From positions 248,001 to 312,000 of the forward strand of contig CACMTR010000001.1 of NCBI GenBank assembly GCA_902616715.1: 64,000 bases of DNA, written 5' to 3'. Every line of letters begins with the position of its first letter. Position 1 is the stretch's first letter. A program made the translations under genes and the position numbers. Below are positions 8,920-18,153 of the stretch, one piece after another. The DNA is from an uncultured SAR86 cluster bacterium (GTDB taxonomy: Bacteria > Pseudomonadota > Gammaproteobacteria > Magnimaribacterales > AG-339-G14). Below the pieces are notes generated by a model. That model did not search any database. It was not told where the DNA came from and was given only the letters and a program-made list of their open reading frames with translations.

Positions 8920-10053
8920 ATGGGACCTTTAACAGGAACAAAAATAGTTGAATTCGCTGGATTAGGGCCGGGACCATTTTGTGGAATGATTTTAGCTGAC
9001 ATGGGAGCTGAGGTAATCGTTATTGATCGAATTGAAAATTATGGAAAAGAAAAAACGAATGACCTAGCCAGCAGAGGAAAAAAATCTATTGCAATAGATT
9101 TAAAAAATCCTAATTCTAAAGAGTTAGTAAATGAATTGATCAAAAATGCCGATGCTGTGCTTGAAGGATTAAGACCTGGAAAGATGGAAAACTTAGGTTT
9201 TGGTCCAGACGACCTTCTAAAGATAAATCCAAAATTAATATATGGTCGCATGACAGGTTGGGGGCAAACAGGCAGTTTTGCTTATGAAGCTGGTCACGAT
9301 ATTAATTACATTGCTTTAACAGGCGCTCTAGGATCCATGGGAACCAAAGATATCCCTCCAGTACCGCCTTTAAATTTAGTTGGAGATTTTGGTGGAGGAG
9401 GCATGCTTTTGGCTTTAGGAATCTGCGCGGCATTAGTTGAAACAGCTAAATCAGGGAAAGGGCAAGTCATTGATGCGGCAATGACAGATGGCTCAGCATT
9501 ATTAATGACTATGATGTTTGGAATGTACAGTGCAGGCCAATGGAAAGATCAAAGAGAATCAAATCTTTTAGATGGAGCGGCTCATTTTTATGGATGTTAT
9601 GAATGCAAAGATAAAAAATATATCTCTATTGGCTCTATAGAGCCTCAGTTTTATGCTTCTTTATTAGAATGTATGGAATTAGATGTTTCGAAGTTTTCTA
9701 AACAATTTGATCAAAGTTCTTGGCCTTTGTTAAAAGAATTAATTAGTGAGCGTTTTAAGGAAAAGAGTAGAGATGAATGGTGTGATATTTTTTTCGGCAA
9801 AGACGTTTGTTTTGCGCCTGTACTCTCCTTGGAAGAATCTTTAAATTATCAACATAATGTCGAAAGAAAAACCTTCATTGAGATTGCTGGCATCAAACAA
9901 CCTGCCCCAGCTCCAAGATTTTCAAGAACAGAAAGCGAGATTAAACATCCTCCTCTTAACGTGGGTAATAATACGGCAGAAATCCTAGAGGAACTTAATT
10001 TAGAAAAAGATAAGTCAGAATTACTAAAGAAAAAAATTATTCGTTTAGATTGA
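8920..10053 (+). CDS. CaiB/BaiF family: alpha-methylacyl-CoA racemase
   Basis: A 377-residue class III CoA-transferase-fold protein. AGHDINYIALTGALGSMG places His126 and LVGDFGGGGM places Asp156, the same residue numbers as the catalytic pair of the well-studied mycobacterial racemase MCR, so racemase is favoured over CoA transferase. The enzyme interconverts (R)- and (S)-2-methylacyl-CoA, letting branched acyl chains (isoprenoid or sterol side chains) enter beta-oxidation. It is the last gene of the first operon. Its end overlaps the convergent tatD by 17 bp with no room for a terminator. Confidence 0.88.
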   Translation: MGPLTGTKIVEFAGLGPGPFCGMILADMGAEVIVIDRIENYGKEKTNDLASRGKKSIAIDLKNPNSKELVNELIKNADAVLEGLRPGKMENLGFGPDDLLKINPKLIYGRMTGWGQTGSFAYEAGHDINYIALTGALGSMGTKDIPPVPPLNLVGDFGGGGMLLALGICAALVETAKSGKGQVIDAAMTDGSALLMTMMFGMYSAGQWKDQRESNLLDGAAHFYGCYECKDKKYISIGSIEPQFYASLLECMELDVSKFSKQFDQSSWPLLKELISERFKEKSRDEWCDIFFGKDVCFAPVLSLEESLNYQHNVERKTFIEIAGIKQPAPAPRFSRTESEIKHPPLNVGNNTAEILEELNLEKDKSELLKKKIIRLD

Positions 10054-10825
10054 AAAAATTCATACTGTTTTCATATATTTGATTTTGAATCACTTCATTA
10101 GATTCATTTCTCAAACTGCAAATCTTGTTGAAAATTACCGGAAGAAGATAGGGCTCATTTCTTTTATTTTTTACTTTGATATTTTTAGGAAGTAAATAAG
10201 GAGAATCAGTTTCAATCATTAACTTTTCAAGAGGAATTTTAGGAATTACATGTTCTAAACTTTTTCCTCTTTTTGGATCACAAAGCCAACCAGTAATTCC
10301 AATGTATAAATCATGATCTAAATAATCATAAAGTTCAGAAACAGAACCAGTAAAACAATGCACCACTCCTTTGGTTAATATTTCTTCATTGGAGACGCAA
10401 TTCATAAAATCTTTGTGCGCATCCCTTTGATGCAAAAATAAAGGAAGGTTTACTTTGTTTGCAATTTCAATATGATCTATAAAAGATTTAATTTGATTCT
10501 TTTTGGAAGAAAAATTTCTGTTGAAATCTAATCCAGTTTCTCCAATTGCTCTAACGAGGGACGATTTTGCTAATTCAAATATTTTAAATTTAGTTGACTC
10601 ATCAAAACTGTCAGCGTTATGTGGATGAATTCCGACTGTTGTAATAAGATTCTTTTCAAATTCTTTTGCTATTTCTAAACATCTTTCACTATCTAAAATT
10701 GACGTTCCGGTGAGACAGATCTTATTAATATTATTAGCAAAAGCTTTTTCCAAAACTTTTTTATAGTCAAATTCAAAAGATTCATGTGTAAGATTAATCC
10801 CAATATCAAAAAAATTACCATGCAT
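10037..10825 (-). CDS. TatD family metal-dependent hydrolase (DNase)
   Basis: A 262-residue TIM-barrel nuclease. The family motifs are visible in order: FFDIGINLTHESF near the N-terminus, TTVGIHPHNAD, AIGETGLDFNR, LFLHQRDAHKDF, VVHCFTGS and METDSPYLLP with the metal-binding Asp. TatD enzymes have 3'-5' exonuclease or DNase activity and are linked to DNA repair and turnover. Which TatD paralogue (TatD, YcfH or YjjV type) this is cannot be decided here. It diverges from the thioesterase gene with a 32-bp gap. Confidence 0.87.
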   Translation of the reverse strand: MHGNFFDIGINLTHESFEFDYKKVLEKAFANNINKICLTGTSILDSERCLEIAKEFEKNLITTVGIHPHNADSFDESTKFKIFELAKSSLVRAIGETGLDFNRNFSSKKNQIKSFIDHIEIANKVNLPLFLHQRDAHKDFMNCVSNEEILTKGVVHCFTGSVSELYDYLDHDLYIGITGWLCDPKRGKSLEHVIPKIPLEKLMIETDSPYLLPKNIKVKNKRNEPYLLPVIFNKICSLRNESNEVIQNQIYENSMNFFNLNE

Positions 10826-10857
10826 ATAAAATCTCTATTATTTGTTAATCTATTGTT

Positions 10858-11673
10858 ATGAAAACACCTTTCGAACACTTTAAAACAGATACTTCTGTGG
10901 TTCAAATAGAAGAAAATCTATATGAAGGCAACCTTTCAGATCGATGGAGCATTGGCAAAACTCCAAATGGCGGTTACACAATGGCTTTGGCTGCAAAAGC
11001 AATCTCTAAAAGCTTAAATCATAACGATCCTTTAGCGATAACTGCTAATTATTTGAATAGGTTAAATTTCGGAAAAGTATTAGTGACTGTTGAAGTGCTT
11101 CCATTTACTAAAAGTCTAAGTTCAGCAAGAGCGACCATGCTTCAAGATGATGAAATAAAGGTTATTTTTACTGCAACTTTTACAGATTTTTTGAAATCTA
11201 AAGGATTGAATAAATCTTTTAGACAAGTACCAGTTTTTGTAGATTACGAAGATTGTATATTTCACCCATTCAAAGAAGGGTTTAATCCAGGACTTGAAAA
11301 ATTTATTGAAAAAAAATATTGCCCAGATTCTGTATGGTGGGAGGAGAAAAAAAAAGATAAGCCAAATAAAGCGACTCTTAATTTATATATGTCTTGGCCT
11401 GATAAAGAGACTGCTGATTTATATAGTTTAATTTTATTTTTAGATTCAACAACTCCACCAATTTTCAATAAAATGGGTTCTGTAGGATGGGTTCCAACTA
11501 TTAGTCTTACTAGTCATTTAAGAGCTTTCCCTTCTGATGGTCCTTTGAAGGTAAGCGCTAAAACGGAATTTTTAACTTCTGGTTTCATTGAAGAAGATCG
11601 AGAGATCTGGGATTCTAAAGGCAATTTAGTTGGACAATCTAAACAATTAGCAAAACTAAGATTAAAGAAGTAA
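10858..11673 (+). CDS. Acyl-CoA thioesterase, double hot-dog (TesB-like) family
   Basis: A 271-residue protein with two hot-dog halves. The first opens with SDRWSIGKTPNGGYTMALAAKAI, the pattern of the thioesterase-like (4HBT_3) family: a gly-rich GGY loop leading into the long hot-dog helix. The second half contains the SLTSHLRAFP strand. It should hydrolyse acyl-CoAs, which agrees with the many acyl-CoA genes in the window. It is transcribed away from tatD. A 54-bp gap separates it from the next gene. Confidence 0.75.
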   Translation: MKTPFEHFKTDTSVVQIEENLYEGNLSDRWSIGKTPNGGYTMALAAKAISKSLNHNDPLAITANYLNRLNFGKVLVTVEVLPFTKSLSSARATMLQDDEIKVIFTATFTDFLKSKGLNKSFRQVPVFVDYEDCIFHPFKEGFNPGLEKFIEKKYCPDSVWWEEKKKDKPNKATLNLYMSWPDKETADLYSLILFLDSTTPPIFNKMGSVGWVPTISLTSHLRAFPSDGPLKVSAKTEFLTSGFIEEDREIWDSKGNLVGQSKQLAKLRLKK

Positions 11674-11727
11674 TTTTTTCACTTTTTGATATCATAGATA
11701 GTCTTATTTAGTCACGGAGACAATTTT

Positions 11728-12576
11728 ATGCAATTTAAAGGAACCAAATCTTATATTTCCACTGAAGATCTCAGTTTGGCAGTAAACGCTTCTGTAAATT
11801 TAGAAAAACCACTTTTAATCAAAGGAGAGCCAGGCACGGGAAAAACTATGCTTGCTAGGGAAATAGCCAGTTCCTTAAAAGTGCCTCTGATTGAATGGAA
11901 CATTAAATCAACTACAAAAGCTCAACAAGGACTATATGAGTATGATGCTGTAACAAGGTTAAGAGATTCGCAACTTGGAGACGAAAGAGTAAAAGATATA
12001 TCTAATTACATCGATAGAGGAAAACTTTGGGAAGCATTTCAAAGCGAAGAAAGAGTGGTTTTGCTTATCGATGAAATCGACAAAGCCGATATTGAATTTC
12101 CTAATGATCTTCTTCAAGAATTAGATCGTATGGAATTTTACGTTTATGAAACCAAAGAGACAATTAAAGCAGTGCATAGACCAATCGTTGTTATAACTAG
12201 TAATAACGAAAAGGAATTACCAGATGCATTTCTTAGAAGATGTTTTTTTCATTATATTTCGTTTCCAGATAGAGAGACTATGAAAAAAATCATAAAAGTA
12301 CACCACCCAAAAATCAAAGAGAAGTTGGTCAAAGAAGCTCTGGATATTTTTTTCGACGTTAGAAAAGTTCCTGGAATTAAGAAAAAACCTTCAACTTCTG
12401 AATTAGTAGATTGGCTTAAACTTTTGATGGCAGACGATTTGCCTGATGAAATCTTGAAAAATAGAGATCCTTCTAAAGCCATTCCACCCTTGTATGGAGC
12501 ACTGATAAAAAACGAACAGGACGTACAACTTCTTGAAAGGCTAGCATTTATGACTAGAAGAGAATCTAATAATTAG
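11728..12576 (+). CDS. MoxR family AAA+ ATPase
   Basis: A 282-residue AAA+ protein. Walker A is GEPGTGKT (33-40), Walker B is VVLLIDEIDKAD (about 111-122) and the sensor region is PIVVITSNNEKELPDAFLRR. MoxR ATPases act as chaperones that mature metalloenzymes or complexes together with von Willebrand A proteins. The next gene is exactly such a protein and begins at the base after this stop, so the pair almost certainly works together. A GGAG ribosome-binding site lies just upstream of the ATG. Confidence 0.9.
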   Translation: MQFKGTKSYISTEDLSLAVNASVNLEKPLLIKGEPGTGKTMLAREIASSLKVPLIEWNIKSTTKAQQGLYEYDAVTRLRDSQLGDERVKDISNYIDRGKLWEAFQSEERVVLLIDEIDKADIEFPNDLLQELDRMEFYVYETKETIKAVHRPIVVITSNNEKELPDAFLRRCFFHYISFPDRETMKKIIKVHHPKIKEKLVKEALDIFFDVRKVPGIKKKPSTSELVDWLKLLMADDLPDEILKNRDPSKAIPPLYGALIKNEQDVQLLERLAFMTRRESNN

Positions 12577-13752
12577 ATGCTGATAAATTTATTTAACACT
12601 TTAAGAGAGACTGGAGTGCCTTGTACTCTTAGAGAGCTTTTAGATTTATTAAATGCTTTAGATAAAAGACTTGTGTTTGCAAATACGGAAGAGTTTTATT
12701 TCATTTCTAGAGCTATTCTTGTTAAAGATGAGAAAAATTACGATAAATTTGATCGTGCTTTTGATATTTATTTCAAGGGATTAGAAACTTTGGATGATGT
12801 TATACAAGCTTTAATACCTGACGAGTGGCTTAGAAAAGAATTTGAAAAATTTTTAACTCCAGAAGAACTTGAAAAGATTAAGTCATTGGGAGGTTTAGAG
12901 AAACTTTTAGAAGAATTTAAAAAGAGACTTGAAGAGCAGAAGGGAAGACATGAAGGAGGAGATAAATGGGTTGGAACTGGAGGCACATCTCCTTATGGAA
13001 ATTCAGGTATGAATCCAGAGGGAATAAGAGTTGGCGGAGAAGGAAAGCAAAATAAAGCAGTAAAGGTTTGGGAAAAGAGAGATTTTAAAAACTTAGATGA
13101 TTCAATTGAGTTGGGAACAAGGAATATAAAAATTGCTTTAAGAAGACTTAGAAAATTTGTTAGAGAATCACATAACGAAGAATTTGATCTTGACGGTACG
13201 ATTAAATCAACAGCTAAAAATGCAGGATTGCTTGATATAAAGATGGTTCCTGAGAAAGCAAACGCTGTCAAAGTTATAGTTCTATTCGATGTTGGCGGTT
13301 CAATGGATCCTCATGTCAAAATTTGCGAAGAGTTATTTTCGGCATGCAAAACTGAATTCAAAAATTTAGAGTATTTTTATTTTCATAATTTTATTTACGA
13401 GACGGTATGGAAAGATAATTCAAGAAGACATAATGAAAGGATTGAGACCACAGAATTATTTCAAAAATACTCTCAAGACTACAAAATAATTTTTATTGGC
13501 GACGCAACAATGGCTCCCTATGAAATCACTAATGCGGGCGGAAGTATCGAACACTGGAATGAAGAACCAGGCTCCACATGGATGAAAAAATTCTTTTCAA
13601 ATTATGAAAAATTAATTTGGTTGAATCCTGTTCCAGAAGATCATTGGGATTATTCTTCATCAATTGAACTTTCTAGAACTCTTATAGACGATCAAATGTA
13701 TCCTTTAACTCTAAAAGGCTTAGAGGATGGGATGTCTTTTTTAACCAAGTAA
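12577..13752 (+). CDS. VWA domain protein (CoxE-like), partner of MoxR
   Basis: A 391-residue protein whose C-terminal half is a von Willebrand factor A domain with the MIDAS motif DVGGSMDPH near 236-244 (the usual form is DxSxS/DxSGS; here the second position is Gly). A Gly-rich, charged linker (about 120-165) separates it from a helical N-terminal region. CoxE-like VWA proteins pair with MoxR ATPases in maturation of large enzymes. The client here is not adjacent and is unknown. It follows the MoxR gene without any gap. Confidence 0.87.
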   Translation: MLINLFNTLRETGVPCTLRELLDLLNALDKRLVFANTEEFYFISRAILVKDEKNYDKFDRAFDIYFKGLETLDDVIQALIPDEWLRKEFEKFLTPEELEKIKSLGGLEKLLEEFKKRLEEQKGRHEGGDKWVGTGGTSPYGNSGMNPEGIRVGGEGKQNKAVKVWEKRDFKNLDDSIELGTRNIKIALRRLRKFVRESHNEEFDLDGTIKSTAKNAGLLDIKMVPEKANAVKVIVLFDVGGSMDPHVKICEELFSACKTEFKNLEYFYFHNFIYETVWKDNSRRHNERIETTELFQKYSQDYKIIFIGDATMAPYEITNAGGSIEHWNEEPGSTWMKKFFSNYEKLIWLNPVPEDHWDYSSSIELSRTLIDDQMYPLTLKGLEDGMSFLTK

Positions 13753-13774
13753 TTAATAAAATTTAAGCTCTGTT

Positions 13775-14692
13775 TTGGAAAAAGTAGCTCTTGATATAGA
13801 AAATCTCTGCAAAATATATCCTAAGAATTTTAAAGCGTTAGATCAAGTAAGTCTGAAAGTTAATGCAGGAGATTTTTATGCCCTACTAGGACCTAACGGC
13901 GCTGGCAAATCTACCTTAATCGGTATCATTAGCTCTTTAGTAAATAAAAGCAACGGGAAAGTAGAAATACTAGGAATTGATATTGATAAAAATCACTCTT
14001 TAGCTAAACAAAAAATGGGCATTGTTGGACAAGAAGTTAATTTCAATCAATTTGAAACGGTCTATCAAATTTTAACTCAACAAGCAGGATATTTCGGGTT
14101 AGACAAAAAAATTGTTAAGACAAACAGTGAATATTATCTAAAAGCTTTAGATCTTTGGGACAAAAGAAATGAGCAGGGAAGAAATCTCTCCGGAGGTATG
14201 AAAAGAAGACTTATGGTTGCTAAAGCATTGGTCAATGAACCGGAATTGCTAATTTTAGACGAACCTACTGCAGGCGTTGATATCGAATTAAGAAGATCTT
14301 TATGGAATTTTTTAAAAGAAATAAATGAAAAAGGAACGACAATAATTCTAACAACTCATTATCTAGAAGAGGCTGAAAAATTATGTAAGAACATTTCAAT
14401 AATTGATCAAGGAAAAATCGTTAAAACTTCATCTATGAAGTCTCTGCTAAAAGAGCTTGAATCTGAAATTTATGTATTTGAAATGAAACAAACAGTACCT
14501 CACGATTTAAAACTAGATAATCTTAAGATCAATAAAATCGACGAAATGACTATTTCAGTCACAGTAGGCAAGTCAAAAGGAATAGATGAGGTTTTAAAAA
14601 TATTTCAATCAAATAATATTGAAATTAACAGCATCCATAATGAAACTAATAGACTAGAAGAGCTTTTCTTAAAACTTACAAACCAAATATGA
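13775..14692 (+). CDS. ABC transporter ATP-binding protein (YadG-like)
   Basis: A 305-residue ABC ATPase: Walker A GPNGAGKST (39-47), signature LSGGMKRR (about 138), Walker B LLILDEPTAGVD and the H-loop TTHYLEEAEKL. An extra C-terminal region of about 80 residues is typical of ABC-2 exporters of the YadG/CcmA type. Translation appears to start at TTG (13775), since no ATG lies near the family start. Its end overlaps the permease by 4 bp (ATGA). Substrate unknown. Confidence 0.9.
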   Translation: MEKVALDIENLCKIYPKNFKALDQVSLKVNAGDFYALLGPNGAGKSTLIGIISSLVNKSNGKVEILGIDIDKNHSLAKQKMGIVGQEVNFNQFETVYQILTQQAGYFGLDKKIVKTNSEYYLKALDLWDKRNEQGRNLSGGMKRRLMVAKALVNEPELLILDEPTAGVDIELRRSLWNFLKEINEKGTTIILTTHYLEEAEKLCKNISIIDQGKIVKTSSMKSLLKELESEIYVFEMKQTVPHDLKLDNLKINKIDEMTISVTVGKSKGIDEVLKIFQSNNIEINSIHNETNRLEELFLKLTNQI

Positions 14693-15462
14693 AATCGAAA
14701 GAACTTCTTATTTCTTTAAACACGCTCACCATTAAGGAAATTAAGCGTTTCATGAGGATTTGGCAGCAAACTCTAATTCCTTCATTAATAACTACAGTTT
14801 TGTATTTTATTATTTTTGGAAATTTTATCGGATCAAGAATTGGATTGATGGGAGGGTTTGATTACATGCAATTTATGGCGCCAGGCCTAGTAATGCTGGC
14901 GGTTATAACTAATTCCTACAACAATGTAGTTTCTTCCTTTTATGGAGTTAAATTTCAAAAAAGTATAGAAGAACTGTTGGTTTCTCCAATGCCTACTTAT
15001 TTAATCTTACTTGGCTTTGTAGCTGGAGGAGTAGTGAGAGGAATTATAGTTGGTCTTTTGGTAATGTTGACCTCACTTTTTTTTACAGAGATAACAATTC
15101 AATATTACTCCATTACTATTTTGGTAGTAATTTTAACTTCAATTCTTTTTTCTTTAGCAGGACTTTTAAATGCAATTTTTGCAGATAGTTTTGATGATAT
15201 TACAATTATTCCAACTTTTGTCTTGACTCCACTTATTTACTTGGGAGGAGTTTTTTATTCGATTTCTTTATTGTCTGAAACTTGGCAGCTCATATCTAAA
15301 TTAAATCCCCTTTTGTATATGGTTAATTCTTTTAGATATGGAATGTTGGGAGTGTCGGATATAAACGTAACGTATGCAATATCTATGATTTTATTATTTA
15401 TAGTTGTTTTTTATTTCGTCGCATTACATCTACTCAAGAAAGGAGTAGGAATTAGAAGTTAA
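14689..15462 (+). CDS. ABC-2 type transporter permease (YadH-like)
   Basis: A 257-residue integral membrane protein with about six segments and the ABC-2 pattern: NTLTIKEIKRFMRIWQQTLI at the N-terminus, SIEELLVSPMPTYLILLGF after the second segment, and PTFVLTPLIYLGGVFYSI with the conserved TPL-Y-GGVFY block. Lengths of both subunits (305 and 257) match the E. coli YadG/YadH pair. It forms an exporter with the ATPase just upstream. The transcript may continue into tRNA-Ser, which starts 25 bp later. Confidence 0.9.
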   Translation: MKSKELLISLNTLTIKEIKRFMRIWQQTLIPSLITTVLYFIIFGNFIGSRIGLMGGFDYMQFMAPGLVMLAVITNSYNNVVSSFYGVKFQKSIEELLVSPMPTYLILLGFVAGGVVRGIIVGLLVMLTSLFFTEITIQYYSITILVVILTSILFSLAGLLNAIFADSFDDITIIPTFVLTPLIYLGGVFYSISLLSETWQLISKLNPLLYMVNSFRYGMLGVSDINVTYAISMILLFIVVFYFVALHLLKKGVGIRS

Positions 15463-15486
15463 TTTATATAATAATTACATATAATG

Positions 15487-15576
15487 GGAGAGATGGCAGA
15501 GTGGTCGAATGCGCTCGCTTGGAAAGCGGGTAAGGGGGAAACTCCTTCAAGGGTTCGAATCCCTTTCTCTCCGCCA
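15487..15576 (+). tRNA. tRNA-Ser (anticodon GGA)
   Basis: A 90-nt class II tRNA. The acceptor GGAGAGA pairs with TCTCTCC, the anticodon loop is TTGGAAA, a variable arm follows, and the T-arm is GGGTTCGAATCCC. The discriminator is G and CCA is encoded. It reads UCC/UCU. It belongs to the tRNA-Ser / csrA / tRNA-Arg neighbourhood also known from other Gammaproteobacteria. Confidence 0.97.
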
Positions 15577-15584
15577 GAATTGAA

Positions 15585-16451
15585 ATGGAATATATAGAAT
15601 CAAAGTATTTTAGTTACGCCGATCCAGACGACCCTTTCTTCAGAAAAGTTTTAATACGTTCTATTGAATATTGCGCGGGGCAACCCAAAATATTTAAGCT
15701 TTATAGAAAATATCAAGAAAATCCTTCAGAGTGGGAAAGTTTTTGGGATGGCTGCGTTAATTTACTAAATTTATCAATAGATATTAGTGAAGATAGATTG
15801 GAAAACATACCTAAAACAGGGCCAACAATTGTTGTTGCCAATCATCCTTTCGGAGTATTGGATGGCTTAGTTTTGAGTTGGCTTGTAAGTAAAAGAAGAG
15901 ACGATTTTAAATTATTGGTTCATTCTTTACTTTTGAGAGCACCAGAAACTAAAAAATACTTATTGCCCATTGATTTTACTGGAGATAAAAATGCTTTGTT
16001 AACTAACCTTGAAACTAGAAAAATAGCTCGAAAACACTTGAGTGAGGGTGGTTCAGTTATTATCTTTCCAGCAGGATCGGTTTCAACTACTACTAAGTTT
16101 TATCAAAAAAGGGATAAAGCATTTGATTGCGAATGGAAAAAATTTACTTCAAGGTTAATAAAACAATCGGACGCAACAATTGTACCAGTTCATTTTTCTG
16201 GATCTAATTCAGGATTTTTTCAATTTGTAAGCCATTTTAGTTCTATTTTAAGAGCATCACTTTTATTTCATGAAGTAAAAAGGCGTATTAATACAAAAGT
16301 TCCATTTACCGTGGGTGACTCTTTTAAGTATTCGGACTTAAATACAGATTATTCTAATGAAGATTTAGCGGATTATTTAAGATCCAGAACTTATCTTTTA
16401 GATAAAAATATTATTAAAGCACCTCCTTATGGGTATGAACCTCCTGATTAA
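15585..16451 (+). CDS. Lysophospholipid acyltransferase family protein (PlsC-like)
   Basis: A 288-residue acyltransferase. VVANHPFGVLDG (83-94) is the catalytic His/Asp block; spacing is H-x5-D rather than the H-x4-D of PlsC, as in the NHPFG/hemolysin-like subgroup. IIFPAGSVSTTTKFY supplies the FPxG glycerol-phosphate-binding motif. It probably acylates a lysophospholipid or a related acceptor at the inner membrane. No strong hydrophobic anchor is visible. The gene starts 8 bp after tRNA-Ser, so it may be read from the same transcript. Confidence 0.82.
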   Translation: MEYIESKYFSYADPDDPFFRKVLIRSIEYCAGQPKIFKLYRKYQENPSEWESFWDGCVNLLNLSIDISEDRLENIPKTGPTIVVANHPFGVLDGLVLSWLVSKRRDDFKLLVHSLLLRAPETKKYLLPIDFTGDKNALLTNLETRKIARKHLSEGGSVIIFPAGSVSTTTKFYQKRDKAFDCEWKKFTSRLIKQSDATIVPVHFSGSNSGFFQFVSHFSSILRASLLFHEVKRRINTKVPFTVGDSFKYSDLNTDYSNEDLADYLRSRTYLLDKNIIKAPPYGYEPPD

Positions 16452-16460
16452 TTTTTTGCG

Positions 16461-16489
16461 TATACAGTGTCGGTAATCTTGTGTACTAT
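16461..16489 (+). promoter_or_regulatory. Probable csrA promoter
   Basis: TATACA (16461-16466, four of six matches to the -35 consensus), a 17-bp spacer and TACTAT (16484-16489). It lies directly before the csrA leader in the short gap after the acyltransferase. This is a pattern call only; spacing and position fit, the -35 is weak. Confidence 0.4.
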
Positions 16490-16509
16490 CATCCTAGGGG
16501 AGGAACGCT

Positions 16510-16665
16510 TTGCTAGTTCTTAGTAGAAAACAGGAACAATCTGTAATGATTGGCCAAGATATAAAAATTACAGTTTTAGAAATTAAAGGATCTCATGTTA
16601 GGTTAGGGATAACAGCACCTGAAACAATCAAGGTTATGAGAGAAGAAATAAATAATAATATTTAA
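16510..16665 (+). CDS. csrA: Carbon storage regulator CsrA (RsmA)
   Basis: Not in the ORF track because it is only 51 residues long and starts with TTG. The translation LVLSRKQEQSVMIGQDIKI followed by ITVLEIKGSHVRLGITAPE and VMREEI matches CsrA closely. CsrA binds GGA motifs in mRNA leaders and controls translation and stability. A strong ribosome-binding site AGGGGAGG ends 6 nt before the TTG and itself contains GGA, so autoregulation is possible. The C-terminus is short compared with the 61 residues of E. coli CsrA. The following tRNA-Arg and preceding tRNA-Ser match the usual gammaproteobacterial neighbourhood. Confidence 0.93.
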   Translation: MLVLSRKQEQSVMIGQDIKITVLEIKGSHVRLGITAPETIKVMREEINNNI

Positions 16666-16688
16666 TAAAAACTGTAAAATATGTTCAA

Positions 16689-16765
16689 GCGCCCGTAGCT
16701 CAGCTGGATAGAGCACGTGGCTACGAACTACGGTGTCGGAGGTTCGAATCCTTCCGGGCGCGCCA
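16689..16765 (+). tRNA. tRNA-Arg (anticodon ACG)
   Basis: A 77-nt tRNA. Acceptor GCGCCCG pairs with CGGGCGC, the anticodon stem CGTGG/CTACG holds loop CTACGAA, and the T-arm is GGAGGTTCGAATCCTTC (one weaker pair). Discriminator G, CCA encoded. The A34 should be deaminated to inosine to read CGU/CGC/CGA. The ORF track's P450 ORF begins inside this gene, which is an artefact. Confidence 0.97.
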
Positions 16766-16779
16766 AAGGTGATATTAAT

Positions 16780-18153
16780 ATGACACTTGAATTAAATAGC
16801 GATAAACAACCTTATGTCAAAATAGCTGAGCCTAAATTTGATCTAGCGTATGAATTTAACAGAGAATTTGATCTTACCGATTTGATTCTTTTTACGAAAG
16901 GTCAGCCTTATAATCATTTCAAAGAATTAAGAGAAAAAGCCCCCGTATATTTTCACGAGACAGGTCCAGAAGACAGCGAACCTGGTTTTTGGGTACTTAC
17001 AAGTTACAAAGACATGGAGTACGTTTCAAAAAATCAACAAATTTTTTCTTCTCAGTTAGCTGGAGGCACTTCATTAACCCATGGGTTTGAACCACCAGAA
17101 AATGATTTGCTCTATAGATCTACCATGGATCACATGCTGAGCCTTGATGGAATGTTGCATTTAAATATAAGAAATCCTCACATGTCTTTCTTCAATCCAA
17201 AATATGTAGAAAACTTAAAGAAAAAAGTGGCGCTTAAGGTAGATCAATTATTAGACAATATAGCTCCTCATGGTAAATGTAATCTAGTTGATTCAGTATC
17301 TGCCGAGCTACCCCTTTTCACCCTTTGCGAAATGCTTGGAGTTCCAGAAAGCGACAGACCAAAAATAATTGAGTGGATGAAACTTTTAGAAATGGCTCAA
17401 TTACTAGCTGCAACCCAGCAGATGCAGAATCGTGGCGAAGAATTTTCTGAAGAACAACAAGCTCATGCTCCCGATCCAGCCTTAATAGAAGCGTTTAATA
17501 ACATGGTTCAGGAAATGTTTGATTACGGTAGATCCATATTAATGTCTCGAAGGAAAGACCCAAAAGAAGATTTATTGTCAGTCATAGCCAATCTAGAAGT
17601 TGAAGGAGAAAAACTACCTGGAGAATATTTAGATGGCTCTTGGCTTTTGATTATATTTGCGGGTAATGATACGACTAGAAATTCAATTAGCGGCACAATG
17701 AACTTGCTTTCAGAAAATCCAGCTCAAAAGGAATTGGTCATGAATAATAAAGATTTATTACCAAATATGGTCCATGAATCTATAAGAATGGTCTCCCCAG
17801 TTATATACATGAGACGAACCACGAAAGAGGAAGTACAAATAAGAGATCAAATCATAGGCCCTAATGAAAAAGTGACCTTATGGTATGGCGCAGCCAACAG
17901 GGACCCAGAAATTTTTAAAAATCCTGACGTTTACGATATTACTCGAGAGAATGCAAAAAAACATTTAGCTTTTGGCTATGGCAGACATCTTTGCTTAGGG
18001 AAGCATGTAGCGAATATGCAATTGGAAGTTGTGTATCAAAAGATTTTTGAAAGATTTCCTGATATGGTCCAAGACGGAGAGATGGTTTTAACCGCAAATA
18101 ATTTTGTTAACGCCATTCAAGAAATGCCTGTAAAATTCACTCCACAAAAATAG
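16780..18153 (+). CDS. Cytochrome P450
   Basis: The ORF track starts at 16717 inside tRNA-Arg. The first ATG outside the tRNA (16780, MTLELNSDKQ) gives 457 residues and is preferred. The I-helix oxygen-binding motif AGNDTTRNS begins near 294 and the heme-binding loop FGYGRHLCLGKHVA puts the thiolate Cys near 405; EXXR is ESIR. It is a soluble bacterial class P450 that needs ferredoxin and a reductase, neither of which is in the window. Substrate cannot be read; a terpenoid or fatty substrate would suit the acyl-CoA genes elsewhere. The stop codon TAG overlaps the 5' end of tRNA-Val. Confidence 0.93.
   Translation: MTLELNSDKQPYVKIAEPKFDLAYEFNREFDLTDLILFTKGQPYNHFKELREKAPVYFHETGPEDSEPGFWVLTSYKDMEYVSKNQQIFSSQLAGGTSLTHGFEPPENDLLYRSTMDHMLSLDGMLHLNIRNPHMSFFNPKYVENLKKKVALKVDQLLDNIAPHGKCNLVDSVSAELPLFTLCEMLGVPESDRPKIIEWMKLLEMAQLLAATQQMQNRGEEFSEEQQAHAPDPALIEAFNNMVQEMFDYGRSILMSRRKDPKEDLLSVIANLEVEGEKLPGEYLDGSWLLIIFAGNDTTRNSISGTMNLLSENPAQKELVMNNKDLLPNMVHESIRMVSPVIYMRRTTKEEVQIRDQIIGPNEKVTLWYGAANRDPEIFKNPDVYDITRENAKKHLAFGYGRHLCLGKHVANMQLEVVYQKIFERFPDMVQDGEMVLTANNFVNAIQEMPVKFTPQK

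Noticed and set aside
12993-13271. Minus-strand ORF of 92 aa inside the VWA gene (and the other antisense ORFs in the track)
   Set aside because: They lie fully inside well-supported genes, show shadow-like Ser/Phe/Leu-rich composition and have no recognisable family or ribosome-binding site.
16717-16779. N-terminal extension of the P450 ORF (MATNYGVGGSNPSGRA...)
   Set aside because: It is translated from the 3' half of tRNA-Arg; the family start fits the ATG at 16780.
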